Assembly (NCBI RefSeq): GCF_000622145.1
Contig: NZ_JHWH01000002.1
Coordinates: 60,246-124,245 of the forward strand
Source of the DNA: Paracoccus yeei ATCC BAA-599
Lineage (GTDB): Bacteria; Pseudomonadota; Alphaproteobacteria; Rhodobacterales; Rhodobacteraceae
Reading direction: 5' to 3'
Length of the DNA: 64,000 bases
Shown here: in pieces, positions 44,847-54,094 of the stretch
Layout of the letters: every line of letters begins with the position of its first letter
Numbering within the stretch: position 1 is the stretch's first letter
Notes under the pieces: model-generated
Seen by the model: only the letters and a program-made list of their open reading frames with translations
Databases searched by the model: none
What the model was told of the DNA's origin: nothing
Translations under genes and position numbers: made by a program

Positions 44847-45208
44847 CAGACCGTCCGCTTGGCCGCTGCAGCGGCTCCGGCGATGCACTGCGTCGTGGCC
44901 GGCCGGCCCACGACCGAGGCGACGGCGCCGCTCGCGTCGGCGGATTGCGCGATGTCGGCCAGTTCCGCCGTGGTCGCGTTCTGCAGCACGCAGTCGGTAT
45001 AGGGCGCGACATTCGCCCCCGGCAGGCGCTTGGCCATCTCGCGGTTGACGACCACCCGGGCCGAGCTGCGCACGGCCGCATCGGGGTTCGGGGTGACGAC
45101 CGGCGGCACGATCGCCGTCGGCGGCATCGTGCCGGGGTTCTGCACGCAGCCCGAAAGGGCCAGGGCAGCAACCGTCAGGGTCAGGGGCAGGCTCAGGGAA
45201 AGGCGCAT
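44846..45208 (-). CDS. small lipoprotein inside the sdh operon (first position)
   Basis: 120 residues from the ATG at 45208, overlapping the sdhA stop by one base (TGATG); a TTG one codon earlier is also in frame. Signal sequence with lipobox LALSGC; mature part is Pro/Ala/Val-rich with a central SARVVVNREMAKRLPGANVAPYTDCVLQNATTAELADIAQSAD. Family unknown. The one-base overlaps on both sides show tight translational coupling with sdhA and the next lipoprotein. Confidence 0.78.
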   Translation of the reverse strand: MRLSLSLPLTLTVAALALSGCVQNPGTMPPTAIVPPVVTPNPDAAVRSSARVVVNREMAKRLPGANVAPYTDCVLQNATTAELADIAQSADASGAVASVVGRPATTQCIAGAAAAAKRTV

Positions 45209-47010
45209 CAATAAACCCTCGCTTTGGGTGCGATCTTTTTCAGATCGATCCCGCCCTCGTCTTGCGTGGTCAAAGGCTCGAGGTGGACGGGCCGATAGGC
45301 CAGTTTAACATCGTTGCCTTCGATCCAGGCAAGCGAGTGCTTGCGCCAGTTGGCGTCATCCCGCTCGGGCCAGTCCTCGTGCGCATGGGCGCCGCGGCTT
45401 TCCTTGCGCGCCTCGGCCGCGACGATGGTCGCCAACGCGTTCGGCATCAGGTTGGTCAGCTCCAGCGTCTCCATCAGGTCGCTGTTCCAGATCAGGCTGC
45501 GGTCGGTGACCTTGATGTCGTTCATCCGCGCGGCGATGGCTTCCATCTTCTCGACTCCCTCGGCCAGGGTCTTGTCGGTGCGGAAGACGGCGGCATCGGC
45601 CTGCATGGTCTTCTGCATCTCCAGCCGCAGTTCCGCCGTGGGGGTGCCGCCGTTGGCGTTGCGGATGCGGTCGAAGCGCTCCAGCGCCTTGTCCACCTCG
45701 GCCCGGTTGGTCGTGGGGATCGCCGCCTTGCGGTCGATCACCTTGCCGGCGCGGATCGCGGCGGCCCGCCCGAACACCACCAGGTCGATCAGCGAGTTCG
45801 AGCCCAGCCGGTTCGCGCCGTGCACGCTGGCGCAGCCCGCCTCGCCCACCGCCATCAGGCCGGGGAAGACGGCGTCGGGCGCGTCCTCGGTCGGGTTCAG
45901 CACCTCGCCCCAATAGTTGGTGGGGATGCCGCCCATGTTGTAATGCACGGTCGGCAGGATCGGGATCGGTTCGCGCGTGACATCGACGCCGGCAAAGATG
46001 CGGGCGGATTCCGAAATCCCCGGCAGACGCTCGGCCAGGCTTTCCGGCGGCAGGTGCTGCAGGTTCAGGAACATGTGGTCCTTGTGCTCACCCACGCCGC
46101 GGCCTTCGCGGATCTCCAGCGTGATGCAGCGGCTGACCACGTCGCGCGACGCCAGATCCTTGTAGGTGGGGGCATAGCGCTCCATGAAGCGCTCGCCTTC
46201 CGAGTTCGTCAGGTAGCCGCCCTCGCCCCGCGCGCCCTCGGTGATCAGGCAGCCCGAGCCATAGATGCCGGTCGGGTGGAACTGCACGAATTCCATGTCC
46301 TGCAGGGGAAGGCCGGCGCGCGCCACCATGCCGCCGCCGTCGCCGGTGCAGGTGTGGGCGCTGGTCGCGCTGAAATAGGCCCGGCCATAGCCGCCCGTCG
46401 CCAGCACCACCATCTTGGCATTGAAGACGTGGATGGTGCCGTCATCGAGCTTCCAGCAGACCACGCCGGTGCAGGCGCCGTCCGTGACGATCAGGTCCAG
46501 CGCGAAATATTCGATGAAGAACTCGGCCTTTTCCTTCAGCGACTGGCCATAAAGCGTGTGCAGGATGGCGTGGCCGGTGCGGTCGGCGGCGGCGCAGGTG
46601 CGCTGCACCGGCGGGCCCTCTCCGAATTCCGTGGTATGGCCGCCGAAGGGGCGCTGATAGATCTTGCCCTCCTCGGTCCGGGAAAACGGCACGCCGTAAT
46701 GTTCCAGCTCGTAGACCGCCTTCGGGGCCTCGCGCGCCAGGTATTCCATGGCGTCGGTGTCGCCCAGCCAGTCCGAGCCCTTGACGGTGTCGTACATGTG
46801 CCACTGCCAGTTGTCCGGGCCCATGTTCGACAGCGATGCCGCGATGCCGCCCTGGGCGGCGACGGTGTGGCTGCGGGTCGGGAACACCTTGGTCACGCAG
46901 GCCGTACGCAGCCCCTGTTCGGCCATGCCCAGCGTCGCGCGCAGACCGGCCCCGCCGGCGCCCACGACCACCACGTCATAGTCGTGCGTTTCGTATGTAT
47001 AAGCTGCCAT
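45208..47010 (-). CDS. sdhA: succinate dehydrogenase flavoprotein subunit
   Basis: 600 residues. It oxidises succinate to fumarate. FAD site [20 protein letters not shown], the covalent-FAD histidine in [18 protein letters not shown], the substrate region [23 protein letters not shown], and [40 protein letters not shown] precedes the ATG. Eight bases after sdhD. Confidence 0.97.
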   Translation of the reverse strand: MAAYTYETHDYDVVVVGAGGAGLRATLGMAEQGLRTACVTKVFPTRSHTVAAQGGIAASLSNMGPDNWQWHMYDTVKGSDWLGDTDAMEYLAREAPKAVYELEHYGVPFSRTEEGKIYQRPFGGHTTEFGEGPPVQRTCAAADRTGHAILHTLYGQSLKEKAEFFIEYFALDLIVTDGACTGVVCWKLDDGTIHVFNAKMVVLATGGYGRAYFSATSAHTCTGDGGGMVARAGLPLQDMEFVQFHPTGIYGSGCLITEGARGEGGYLTNSEGERFMERYAPTYKDLASRDVVSRCITLEIREGRGVGEHKDHMFLNLQHLPPESLAERLPGISESARIFAGVDVTREPIPILPTVHYNMGGIPTNYWGEVLNPTEDAPDAVFPGLMAVGEAGCASVHGANRLGSNSLIDLVVFGRAAAIRAGKVIDRKAAIPTTNRAEVDKALERFDRIRNANGGTPTAELRLEMQKTMQADAAVFRTDKTLAEGVEKMEAIAARMNDIKVTDRSLIWNSDLMETLELTNLMPNALATIVAAEARKESRGAHAHEDWPERDDANWRKHSLAWIEGNDVKLAYRPVHLEPLTTQDEGGIDLKKIAPKARVY

Positions 47011-47018
47011 TGCGGACC

Positions 47019-47408
47019 TCAGAGAACGACGATCGCGCCCAGGCCCATCCGGGCCAGCGCGTAGACGGCGGCGGCGATGACCGCCCAGCCGAAGATGACG
47101 GAAAGGATGATCGCGACCCGGCGGGTCGTATCCCGGAAATAGTCGTCGATCATGATGCGCGTGCCGCGGATGAAGTGCAGCATGCCCACGATGACGAACA
47201 GCGCCGTGATCAGCGCCGGCAGCGGGCGGGCGAAATAGGCCAGCACCAGTTCGCGCGGCAGGCCGATGGCGCGCGCGATGGTGATCATGAACAGCGGCGT
47301 CAGGATCAGCAGCGCGACCGAGGAGATGGTCAGCGCCCAGTGCGCCTGCGTGCCCTCATGCGCCGCGCCAAGCCCTTCGGCGGCCTTGCGGGGGGTGATG
47401 TAATGCAT
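47019..47408 (-). CDS. sdhD: succinate dehydrogenase membrane anchor SdhD
   Basis: 129 residues from the ATG at 47408 (AAGGGGA upstream). Three membrane helices (about 31-52, 60-79 and 101-125). The second helix holds [16 protein letters not shown], the SdhD pattern whose His binds heme b and whose Asp-Tyr lies near the quinone. It anchors SdhAB to the membrane with SdhC. Confidence 0.92.
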   Translation of the reverse strand: MHYITPRKAAEGLGAAHEGTQAHWALTISSVALLILTPLFMITIARAIGLPRELVLAYFARPLPALITALFVIVGMLHFIRGTRIMIDDYFRDTTRRVAIILSVIFGWAVIAAAVYALARMGLGAIVVL

Positions 47409-47418
47409 GGCGGTCCCC

Positions 47419-47811
47419 TTAGAACATGAAGAAGATGACAAGGGTCAGCAGCGCCAGCACGACCGAGCCCACGATCAGGACCTGGCTGGCCCGTTCGGAT
47501 TCCTTGATCCCCAGCAGGTGGCCCGCGTCGTAAAGCAGGTGACGCACGCCGGCCAGCAGATGGAACCACAGCGCCCACATCGAGCCGGTCAGGATGATGA
47601 AGCCCAGCCAGGACCGCACCACCCAGTCGGCGACGGCGAACGCCCCGCCCGAGGAGACGGCGGCGACCAGCCACCAGACGATCAGCACGATGCCGGCGAC
47701 CAGCGCGTGCCCGGTGATCCGGGTCATGATCGAAGTGACGGCGGCAAGGGGCAGGCGATAGACCTGCAGATGCGGTGACAGCGGCCGGTTGCCCCGGTTG
47801 ACGTCAGCCAT
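47419..47811 (-). CDS. sdhC: succinate dehydrogenase cytochrome b556 subunit SdhC
   Basis: 130 residues from the ATG at 47811 (AGGAGAG upstream). Signature RPLSPHLQVYRLPLAAVTSIMTRITGHAL (SPHLxVY, ITG), three membrane helices, and HLLAGVRHLLYDAGH with the heme b histidine. First gene of the sdh operon (sdhC-sdhD-sdhA-two lipoproteins-sdhB), preceded by the paired GTGATCAC palindromes. Confidence 0.95.
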   Translation of the reverse strand: MADVNRGNRPLSPHLQVYRLPLAAVTSIMTRITGHALVAGIVLIVWWLVAAVSSGGAFAVADWVVRSWLGFIILTGSMWALWFHLLAGVRHLLYDAGHLLGIKESERASQVLIVGSVVLALLTLVIFFMF

Positions 47812-47974
47812 GGTGCGCTCTCCTGCGTTCAGGGGCCCTGGCGGCTCAGCCCGATCCTTGGGGCGGCTGGCGGCGAGGGCTGGCCGAGAAATTGGGTCTG
47901 CTTCTAGTGGTTTTGTCGCATCTGTCACGGGCCGAGGCGAGACGAAAGGGGGAATATCACAAAAATTCGACCTT

Positions 47975-48005
47975 TGTGATCACGCTACCGCGCGCCGTGA
48001 TCACA
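47975..48005 (-). promoter_or_regulatory. paired GTGATCAC operator upstream of sdhC
   Basis: Two palindromes, TGTGATCACG (47975-47984) and CGTGATCACA (47996-48005), with centres 21 bp apart and arranged as an inverted pair. Read toward sdhC the nearer copy is GCGTGATCACAAAG, identical over 14 bases to the nearer copy before sucC. They sit about 165-190 bases upstream of the sdhC start. Further ATATCAC-like half sites flank them. The regulator is not identified. Confidence 0.6.
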
Positions 48006-48086
48006 GGCTGGCCGCTGTTTGCGGTATCACGCGGCATGGCATTGCCGCAACGCAGAAACCTAAGCGATTCCGTCACGAATGCGCTG

Positions 48087-49121
48087 TCAAAGCGGCATCA
48101 ACGCCCAGTAATCCAGGTCCAGAAGCACCTGCGGCGCGTATTTGCCGCCCTCGTCGCGCAGGGCGCGGTCGCCCGCATCGCCCTTGTGTGCGACCAGTCG
48201 CAGCCGGATCGCCCCCACCCCCGGCGCCCCGGTCGGGGCCTTGTCCAGCACCTCGGACCAGGCGCGGATGGTGTCGCCCGCGAAACAGGGGTTGGCGTGG
48301 GCGCCACCGTTCAGCGCGACGATCATCTGCGCATTGGCGAGGCCATTGAAGGACAGCGCGCGGGCCATGCTGATGACATGGCCGCCATAGATCAGCCGGC
48401 GGCCGTCGTCGCGGAAGGTGGCGTCGAAATGCACCTTCGCGGTGTTCTGCCACAGGCGGGTGGCCAGCATGTGCTCGGCCTCTTCGATGGTGACGCCGTC
48501 CACATGGTCGATGATCTCGCCCAAGGCGTAGTCGCCCCAGCGGTGCGGCTCGCCCGCCAGTTCGAAGTCATAGCCGGTAAAGTCCAGACCTTCGGGGACG
48601 ATCAGCGCTTCGGGCGGAACCGCGGGGGCCAGGTCCGGCACCACGGCGTCGGGCGCGGGCGCGTCCGGGTCGCGCTTGCGCACCATGACCCAGCGCACAT
48701 AGTCCAGAACCACCTGGTCCATCTGGTTCAGGCCGCGGGTGTGCACCCAGACCACCCCCGATGCGCCGTTCGAGTTCTGCCGCAGCCCGATCACCTGCGA
48801 TTCCGCCCGCAGCGTATCGCCCGGCCAGACCGGCGCCAGCCAGCGCCCCTGCGCATAGCCCAGGTTCGCCACCGCGTTCAGGCTGATGTCGGGCACCGTC
48901 TTGCCAAAGACCATGTGAAACGCCAGCAGGTCGTCCATCGGGCTGCTTTCCAGCCCGCAGGCGGCGGCGAATTCATCGCTGGAATACAGCGCATGCCGGG
49001 CCGGATAGAGCGCGTGATACAGCGCGCGCTCGCCCTCGGCCAGGGTGCGGGGGACGGCGTGGCGGATCACCTGGCCCAGGCGGTAATCCTCGAAGAAGCG
49101 GCCGGCGTTGGTCTTGGTCAT
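48087..49121 (-). CDS. mch: mesaconyl-CoA hydratase (ethylmalonyl-CoA pathway)
   Basis: 344 residues from the ATG at 49121; double hot-dog MaoC-like protein. Markers: FFEDYRLGQVIRHAVPRTLAEGERALYHALYPARHALYSSDEFA, MDDLLAFHMVFGKTVPDISLNAVANLGYAQGRW, second-half hydratase-like IIDHVDGVTIEEAEHMLATRLWQNTAKVHFD. Mch hydrates mesaconyl-C1-CoA to beta-methylmalyl-CoA. Its length and placement beside mcl2 and sdh match Rhodobacter sphaeroides. It overlaps the DUF1737 gene by four bases and is the last gene of the mcl2-nnrU-DUF1737-mch run. Confidence 0.9.
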   Translation of the reverse strand: MTKTNAGRFFEDYRLGQVIRHAVPRTLAEGERALYHALYPARHALYSSDEFAAACGLESSPMDDLLAFHMVFGKTVPDISLNAVANLGYAQGRWLAPVWPGDTLRAESQVIGLRQNSNGASGVVWVHTRGLNQMDQVVLDYVRWVMVRKRDPDAPAPDAVVPDLAPAVPPEALIVPEGLDFTGYDFELAGEPHRWGDYALGEIIDHVDGVTIEEAEHMLATRLWQNTAKVHFDATFRDDGRRLIYGGHVISMARALSFNGLANAQMIVALNGGAHANPCFAGDTIRAWSEVLDKAPTGAPGVGAIRLRLVAHKGDAGDRALRDEGGKYAPQVLLDLDYWALMPL

Positions 49122-49324
49122 TGGCGTCCCAGCTTCATGTCGGGGTGATAGTCGGTCTCGATCTGCTTGGTGACGGCCTGGGCGCAGCGCATGACCCCGC
49201 GCGCCGCGTCGAAGGCATAGGCGGGGCCGCCGTGCAGTTCCCAGCCCCTGGACAGCGCCTCGCTGACCTTGTGGCAAAAGGCCGAGGTGTCGTCGTCGGA
49301 CAGCAGGCGATAGATCCTTGGCAT
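49118..49324 (-). CDS. DUF1737 small protein
   Basis: 68 residues from the ATG at 49324. DUF1737 sequence: PRIYRLLSDDDTSAFCHKVSEALSRGWELHGGPAYAFDAARGVMRCAQAVTKQIE. Function unknown; relatives are often encoded beside MaoC-type hydratases. It overlaps mch by four bases and starts one base after the nnrU stop region, so it is tightly coupled. Confidence 0.85.
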   Translation of the reverse strand: MPRIYRLLSDDDTSAFCHKVSEALSRGWELHGGPAYAFDAARGVMRCAQAVTKQIETDYHPDMKLGRQ

Positions 49325-49325
49325 G

Positions 49326-49877
49326 TCAGCCTCCAAACGGGTTGTAGCCCAGCCAGCGGTGGATCAGTCCGACGACCAGCATCAGGACGACGGCACCCAC
49401 CCCGGCCATGATTTCCTTGCGGACGGGAAAAGGCCCGGCCGGCGGCGTCCAGCGCGGCTGGGCGCGGTTGATGACCGCCATTTCCGCCAGCGCCCAGACC
49501 AGCAGGCCGCCGAACAGGACAAAGCTGGGCAGGTCGCCGTTCGGCAGCAGATGCGCGAAGGCCCACAGCGCAAAGCCCGTCAGTTGCGGATGGCGAACCC
49601 GCGCGGTGATCCGCGTCTTCATCCCGTCCGCCGCGAACAGGTAGAAGGCCGCCAGCACCAGCAGGTTGTTGATCCCCTTGAGCGGCGCCGAGGCGCCCCA
49701 CCAATAGGGCCCGTCCGCCATCCGGTAGCCCCAGATCATCAGCAGGACCGCGACCGCCAGGGCACCGGCGACCAGGCCCTTGCCCTTGTCGCCCATTTCG
49801 GCCCGGCGGGCGGGGGCGAGCCGCTTGAAGAAATGCGCGCCCCACCACAAGGCGAGGCCCAGGATCAGGATCAACAT
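49326..49877 (-). CDS. NnrU-family membrane protein
   Basis: 183 residues, about five membrane helices. NnrU family features: LILGLALWWGAHFFKRLAP, KGLVAGALAVAVLLMIWGYRM, ITARVRHPQLTGFALWAFAHLLPNGD and the conserved His near the end (LIHRWLG). NnrU proteins are known from denitrification loci and resemble NnrU/isoprenylcysteine methyltransferase-like membrane enzymes; nothing here indicates denitrification. Placed between mcl2 and the DUF1737 gene in one operon. Confidence 0.85.
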   Translation of the reverse strand: MLILILGLALWWGAHFFKRLAPARRAEMGDKGKGLVAGALAVAVLLMIWGYRMADGPYWWGASAPLKGINNLLVLAAFYLFAADGMKTRITARVRHPQLTGFALWAFAHLLPNGDLPSFVLFGGLLVWALAEMAVINRAQPRWTPPAGPFPVRKEIMAGVGAVVLMLVVGLIHRWLGYNPFGG

Positions 49878-49918
49878 CTGGCTATCCTCTTGCTGGATGT
49901 TCCGACGGCAGCCTGCCC

Positions 49919-50758
49919 CTAACCGGCCAGCTTCGCAATCGCCTCGGCCCGGGCCAGCGCAGCGCGGGCGGTTTCGACGTGCAGGTTCTCGACGATGCGG
50001 CCATCGACCACGGCGACGCCCTTGCCCTGGGCCTTGGCCTCGTCGAAGGCGGCGATCTGGCGCCGGGCCAGGTCGATCTCGGCCTCGGTCGGGGCAAAGA
50101 CCGCGTTGGCCACGGCAAGCTGGGCGGGGTGGATCAGGGTCTTGCCGTCGAACCCCATGTCGCGGCCCTGTTCGCATTCCGCGCGCAGCCCGTCATCGTC
50201 CTTGAAGGCGTTGAACACCCCGTCCACGATGACCCGCCTGTGCGCCCGCGCGGCCAGCAGGCACAGGCCCAGCCCGGCCATCATCGGCAGGCGGTCGGGA
50301 CGAAAGCGCGCGCCCAGTTCCTTGGCCAGGTCGTTGGTGCCCATGACCATGCCGGCCAGCCGGGGATGGGCCGCGATCTCGGCCGCGTTCAGCATGCCCT
50401 CGGCCGTTTCCATCATCGCCCACAGCGGCGTGTCGGGCACCAGGTCCGCCACCCGGTCAAGGTCGGCCGAGCGGCTGACCTTGGGGATCAGCACCGCGTC
50501 GGCGCCGCGGGCAAAGGCGCGGGCGTCGCCTTCGGCCCATTGCGTGTCCAGCCCGTTGATGCGGACGATCCGCGCCCGGGCCCCATAGTCGGACAGCAGC
50601 GCCTGGCTGAGAAGGTCGCGCGCCGCAGCCTTTTCCGAAGGCGCCACCGCGTCCTCGAGGTCGAAGATGATGGCGTCGGCAGGCAGCGACCGAGCCTTTT
50701 CCATGGCGCGGGCATTGGCCGCAGGGATGTACAGAACGGAACGATAGGGACGGGTCAT
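49919..50758 (-). CDS. mcl2: (3S)-malyl-CoA thioesterase, HpcH/HpaI-citrate lyase family
   Basis: 279 residues from the ATG at 50758 (GAGG upstream). CitE-like TIM barrel: RSVLYIPAANARAMEKARSLPADAIIFDLEDAV, VRINGLDTQW, MMETAEGMLNAAEIAAHPRLAGMVMGTNDLAKELG with the metal-binding Glu and Asp. In R. sphaeroides the paralog encoded near mch and sdh is Mcl2, the thioesterase giving malate from (3S)-malyl-CoA; Mcl1, the lyase, is longer and elsewhere. Length and neighbourhood favour Mcl2; sequence alone does not separate them. Confidence 0.8.
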   Translation of the reverse strand: MTRPYRSVLYIPAANARAMEKARSLPADAIIFDLEDAVAPSEKAAARDLLSQALLSDYGARARIVRINGLDTQWAEGDARAFARGADAVLIPKVSRSADLDRVADLVPDTPLWAMMETAEGMLNAAEIAAHPRLAGMVMGTNDLAKELGARFRPDRLPMMAGLGLCLLAARAHRRVIVDGVFNAFKDDDGLRAECEQGRDMGFDGKTLIHPAQLAVANAVFAPTEAEIDLARRQIAAFDEAKAQGKGVAVVDGRIVENLHVETARAALARAEAIAKLAG

Positions 50759-50873
50759 GCGGGCCTCGCGTAATATTCTTGCGCGACGCTGCATGGAAAC
50801 GTCGCGAATCGCAAGCACCCTTTCGCCGCAGCGCAGAAGAAACTGATCCGGTCCAGGAACTGACCCAAAAGGC

Positions 50874-50883
50874 AACTTTGCAA
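50874..50883. promoter_or_regulatory. RamB-like TTTGCAA site between mcl2 and the glycosyltransferase gene
   Basis: AACTTTGCAA resembles the half-palindromic AACTTTGCAAA-type site of RamB/ScfR-family acetate regulators; RamB controls acetyl-CoA assimilation in Paracoccus. 116 bases upstream of mcl2. A short motif; also near it is a CGCGACG...CGTCGCG inverted repeat at about 50782-50806. Confidence 0.25.
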
Positions 50884-50933
50884 GCGGCCGCGCCGTTTGG
50901 TCACGTTGAGGGGGCTTTCCAAGGATCGATGTA

Positions 50934-51926
50934 ATGAGTTTCACCCTGTTCAGCGCCATGAAGAACGAGGCGCCCTTTCTGCTGGAGTGGGTCGCCTATC
51001 ACAAGGCGATCGGATTTGACCGGATCGTCATCTATTCCAACGATTCAGACGACGGCACGACAGAACTGCTGGACGCCCTGTCGGATGCCGGCGAGGTGGA
51101 GCACAGGCTGCTGACCGTTCCGCCCGGCGTGGGGCCGCAGATCAACGCGGCGCGCCATGCCAACCGCGCGGGCGTGCTGCGTCCGGGCGACTGGGTGCTG
51201 TGGATCGACGCCGACGAGTTCCTGAACATCCGCGTGGGCGACGGCACGCTGCCGGCGCTGCTGGAGCGGGTGGGCGACCACGACGGCATCCTGCTGCAAT
51301 GGCGGGTCTTCGGCGACAACGGGAACGGGCTTTTCCCGGGACGGCTGATCTCGGCCGATTTCACGGGCGCCTCGGCCCGGGGCTTCGACCCCAACCAGGA
51401 AATCAAGATGCTGTTTCGGGTGACCGACCGGGTCGCGGGGTTCGCCGACGTGGGCATCAACCGGCCCCTGCTGAAGCCCCTGCCCGACAACGACGCCGCC
51501 CGCTTCCTGAACGGCCGGGGCGAGGCGCTGAGTTCGGACTATCCGCCCACCCGCCGCTGGCTGGATGGCGAGGACTTTCCCCGCAGCCGCATGCTGGGGC
51601 AGCGGGATTTCGGCTGGCGGATGGGGCAGATCAACCACTATGTCGTGCGCACGCCCGAACATTTCGCGCTAAAGAAACTGCGCGGCCGGGGCTGGACTCC
51701 GGCGGACCGCCCAAGCGCCGAGCGCCACAACCAGGAATTCTACGACCGGATGAACCGCAACGAGGAGCGCGACGATTCGATCCTGCGCTTTGCGGATGCG
51801 GTGACGGCGGGGATCGCGCGGCTGCGGCTGAACCCCGCCATCGGCCGGGCCGAGTTCAACGCCCAGCGCATCGTCAATGCCCGGATCCAGGAGATGCTGG
51901 CCGAACCGCCCGAGTCCGGCCTTTAA
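50934..51926 (+). CDS. glycosyltransferase family 2 protein
   Basis: 330 residues. GT-A type: SFTLFSAMKNEAPFLLEWVAYHKAIGFDRIVIYSNDSDDGTTELLDAL at the start and WVLWIDADEFLNI with the DAD metal motif. Members of this Glyco_tranf_2_4-like group are cytoplasmic; donor and acceptor are unknown. It stands alone between the mcl2 operon and a TauE gene, whose stop it overlaps by four bases. Confidence 0.82.
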   Translation: MSFTLFSAMKNEAPFLLEWVAYHKAIGFDRIVIYSNDSDDGTTELLDALSDAGEVEHRLLTVPPGVGPQINAARHANRAGVLRPGDWVLWIDADEFLNIRVGDGTLPALLERVGDHDGILLQWRVFGDNGNGLFPGRLISADFTGASARGFDPNQEIKMLFRVTDRVAGFADVGINRPLLKPLPDNDAARFLNGRGEALSSDYPPTRRWLDGEDFPRSRMLGQRDFGWRMGQINHYVVRTPEHFALKKLRGRGWTPADRPSAERHNQEFYDRMNRNEERDDSILRFADAVTAGIARLRLNPAIGRAEFNAQRIVNARIQEMLAEPPESGL

Positions 51927-52663
51927 AGCGCCGACCAGATCAGCCGGGCCGACACCAGCGCCAGGGCCCAGGTGATGAAGCCATAGAAGAACCCGGCGGA
52001 CATGCGCCGGATCAGCCACAGCCCGCAGGCGACCCCGGCGACGCCCGGCACCATCAGCACCGCCGCGACCGTCAGGTTATGCGCCGAAAGCTGGCCCAGC
52101 AACGCATAGGGCACCAGCTTGACCGCATTGCAGATGGCGAAAAAGATCGTGGTGGTGCCGGCAAAGGTCAACGGCTCTATCCGGAGCGGCTGGGCATAGA
52201 CCTGATAGGGCGGCGCGCCCGAATGGCTGACAAAGCTGGTATAGCCCGACACCAGCCCCCAGAACGTGCCTGCCCCCAGGCGGGGCGGCCGCGCCTGGGC
52301 GGCGGCGCGCGGCCGCAGCAGGGCGTTCAGGGCGAAGGCCAGTCCGATGATGCCGACGATCAGGGCGACGTGGCGTTCCTCGACCAGATGGGCGGTGGCC
52401 CAGCCCAGCCCGATGCCTGCGACGGCGCCCGGCAGCAGCGTTGCCAGCACCCGCCGGTCGAAGTCGCGGCGAAAGGCCACGAGCCCGCCGATGTCCGAAG
52501 CGACATAGACCGGCAGCAGAATGCCCGCCGCCTGCACCGGTGACATGACAAGCGCCATCAGCGGCACGGCGATCACGCCCACCATCGACAGCCCGCCCTT
52601 GGCCAGCCCGACCGCGAAGGCCGCGACGATGGCCAGCGTCCAGCCCCAGATATCCAGCCCCAT
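51923..52663 (-). CDS. sulfite exporter TauE/SafE-family membrane protein
   Basis: 246 residues from the ATG at 52663, about eight membrane helices in two similar halves. AVGLAKGGLSMVGVIAVPLMAL and WGLVSGYTSFVSHSGAPPYQVYAQPLR are the paired TauE/SafE signatures. The family exports sulfite, sulfoacetate and other organic anions; the substrate here is unknown. Divergent from mdh with 218 bases between. Confidence 0.88.
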   Translation of the reverse strand: MGLDIWGWTLAIVAAFAVGLAKGGLSMVGVIAVPLMALVMSPVQAAGILLPVYVASDIGGLVAFRRDFDRRVLATLLPGAVAGIGLGWATAHLVEERHVALIVGIIGLAFALNALLRPRAAAQARPPRLGAGTFWGLVSGYTSFVSHSGAPPYQVYAQPLRIEPLTFAGTTTIFFAICNAVKLVPYALLGQLSAHNLTVAAVLMVPGVAGVACGLWLIRRMSAGFFYGFITWALALVSARLIWSAL

Positions 52664-52749
52664 GCGTCCCCCCGCCCCTTGCGCGGCATGGCTAGGCCAA
52701 GGGCGGGCGGGTTGCAATCGCATCGGCCAGCGGCGGCTGCTATCGCTAA

Positions 52750-53844
<1,095 letters not shown>

Positions 53845-53867
53845 TCGCAAGACCCGCTCCGGGACAG

Positions 53868-53898
53868 GGCCCCGCGGCATCCGCCGCGGGGCCTTTTT
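53868..53898 (+). terminator. rho-independent terminator of mdh
   Basis: Perfect 10-bp GGCCCCGCGG/CCGCGGGGCC stem, six-base loop, followed by TTTTT, 24 bases after the mdh stop. Confidence 0.92.
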
Positions 53899-53958
53899 CA
53901 TGCCGACTCGTGGCGGACAGCGCGGTTCGGGAATGCTTGCGTTAACAGTGCGAGGCTT

Positions 53959-53989
53959 TGTGATCACAGCCTGAAAGGGCGTGATCACA
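53959..53989 (+). promoter_or_regulatory. paired GTGATCAC operator upstream of sucC
   Basis: TGTGATCACA (53959-53968, perfect palindrome) and CGTGATCACA (53980-53989), centres 21 bp apart, about 105-135 bases upstream of the sucC start and after the mdh terminator. Same spacing, and the nearer copy GCGTGATCACAAAG identical, as before sdhC. A TTTTATG stretch ~20 bases downstream could be the -10 region. Confidence 0.6.
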
Positions 53990-54094
53990 AAGCGGCAAAA
54001 CACGCGCCTTTTATGCATTTTGCGGCGCTTATCGCTTTGGCCCCCCGCCCGGATATGCCACAAGCCCGCCAACCGACAATTGCGGGGATACAGC

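Noticed and set aside
53981..54094. Extended SucC starting at 53981
   Set aside because: That start falls within the GTGATCAC operator and adds 38 residues unlike any SucC; the ATG at 54095 begins NIHEYQAK, the family N-terminus.
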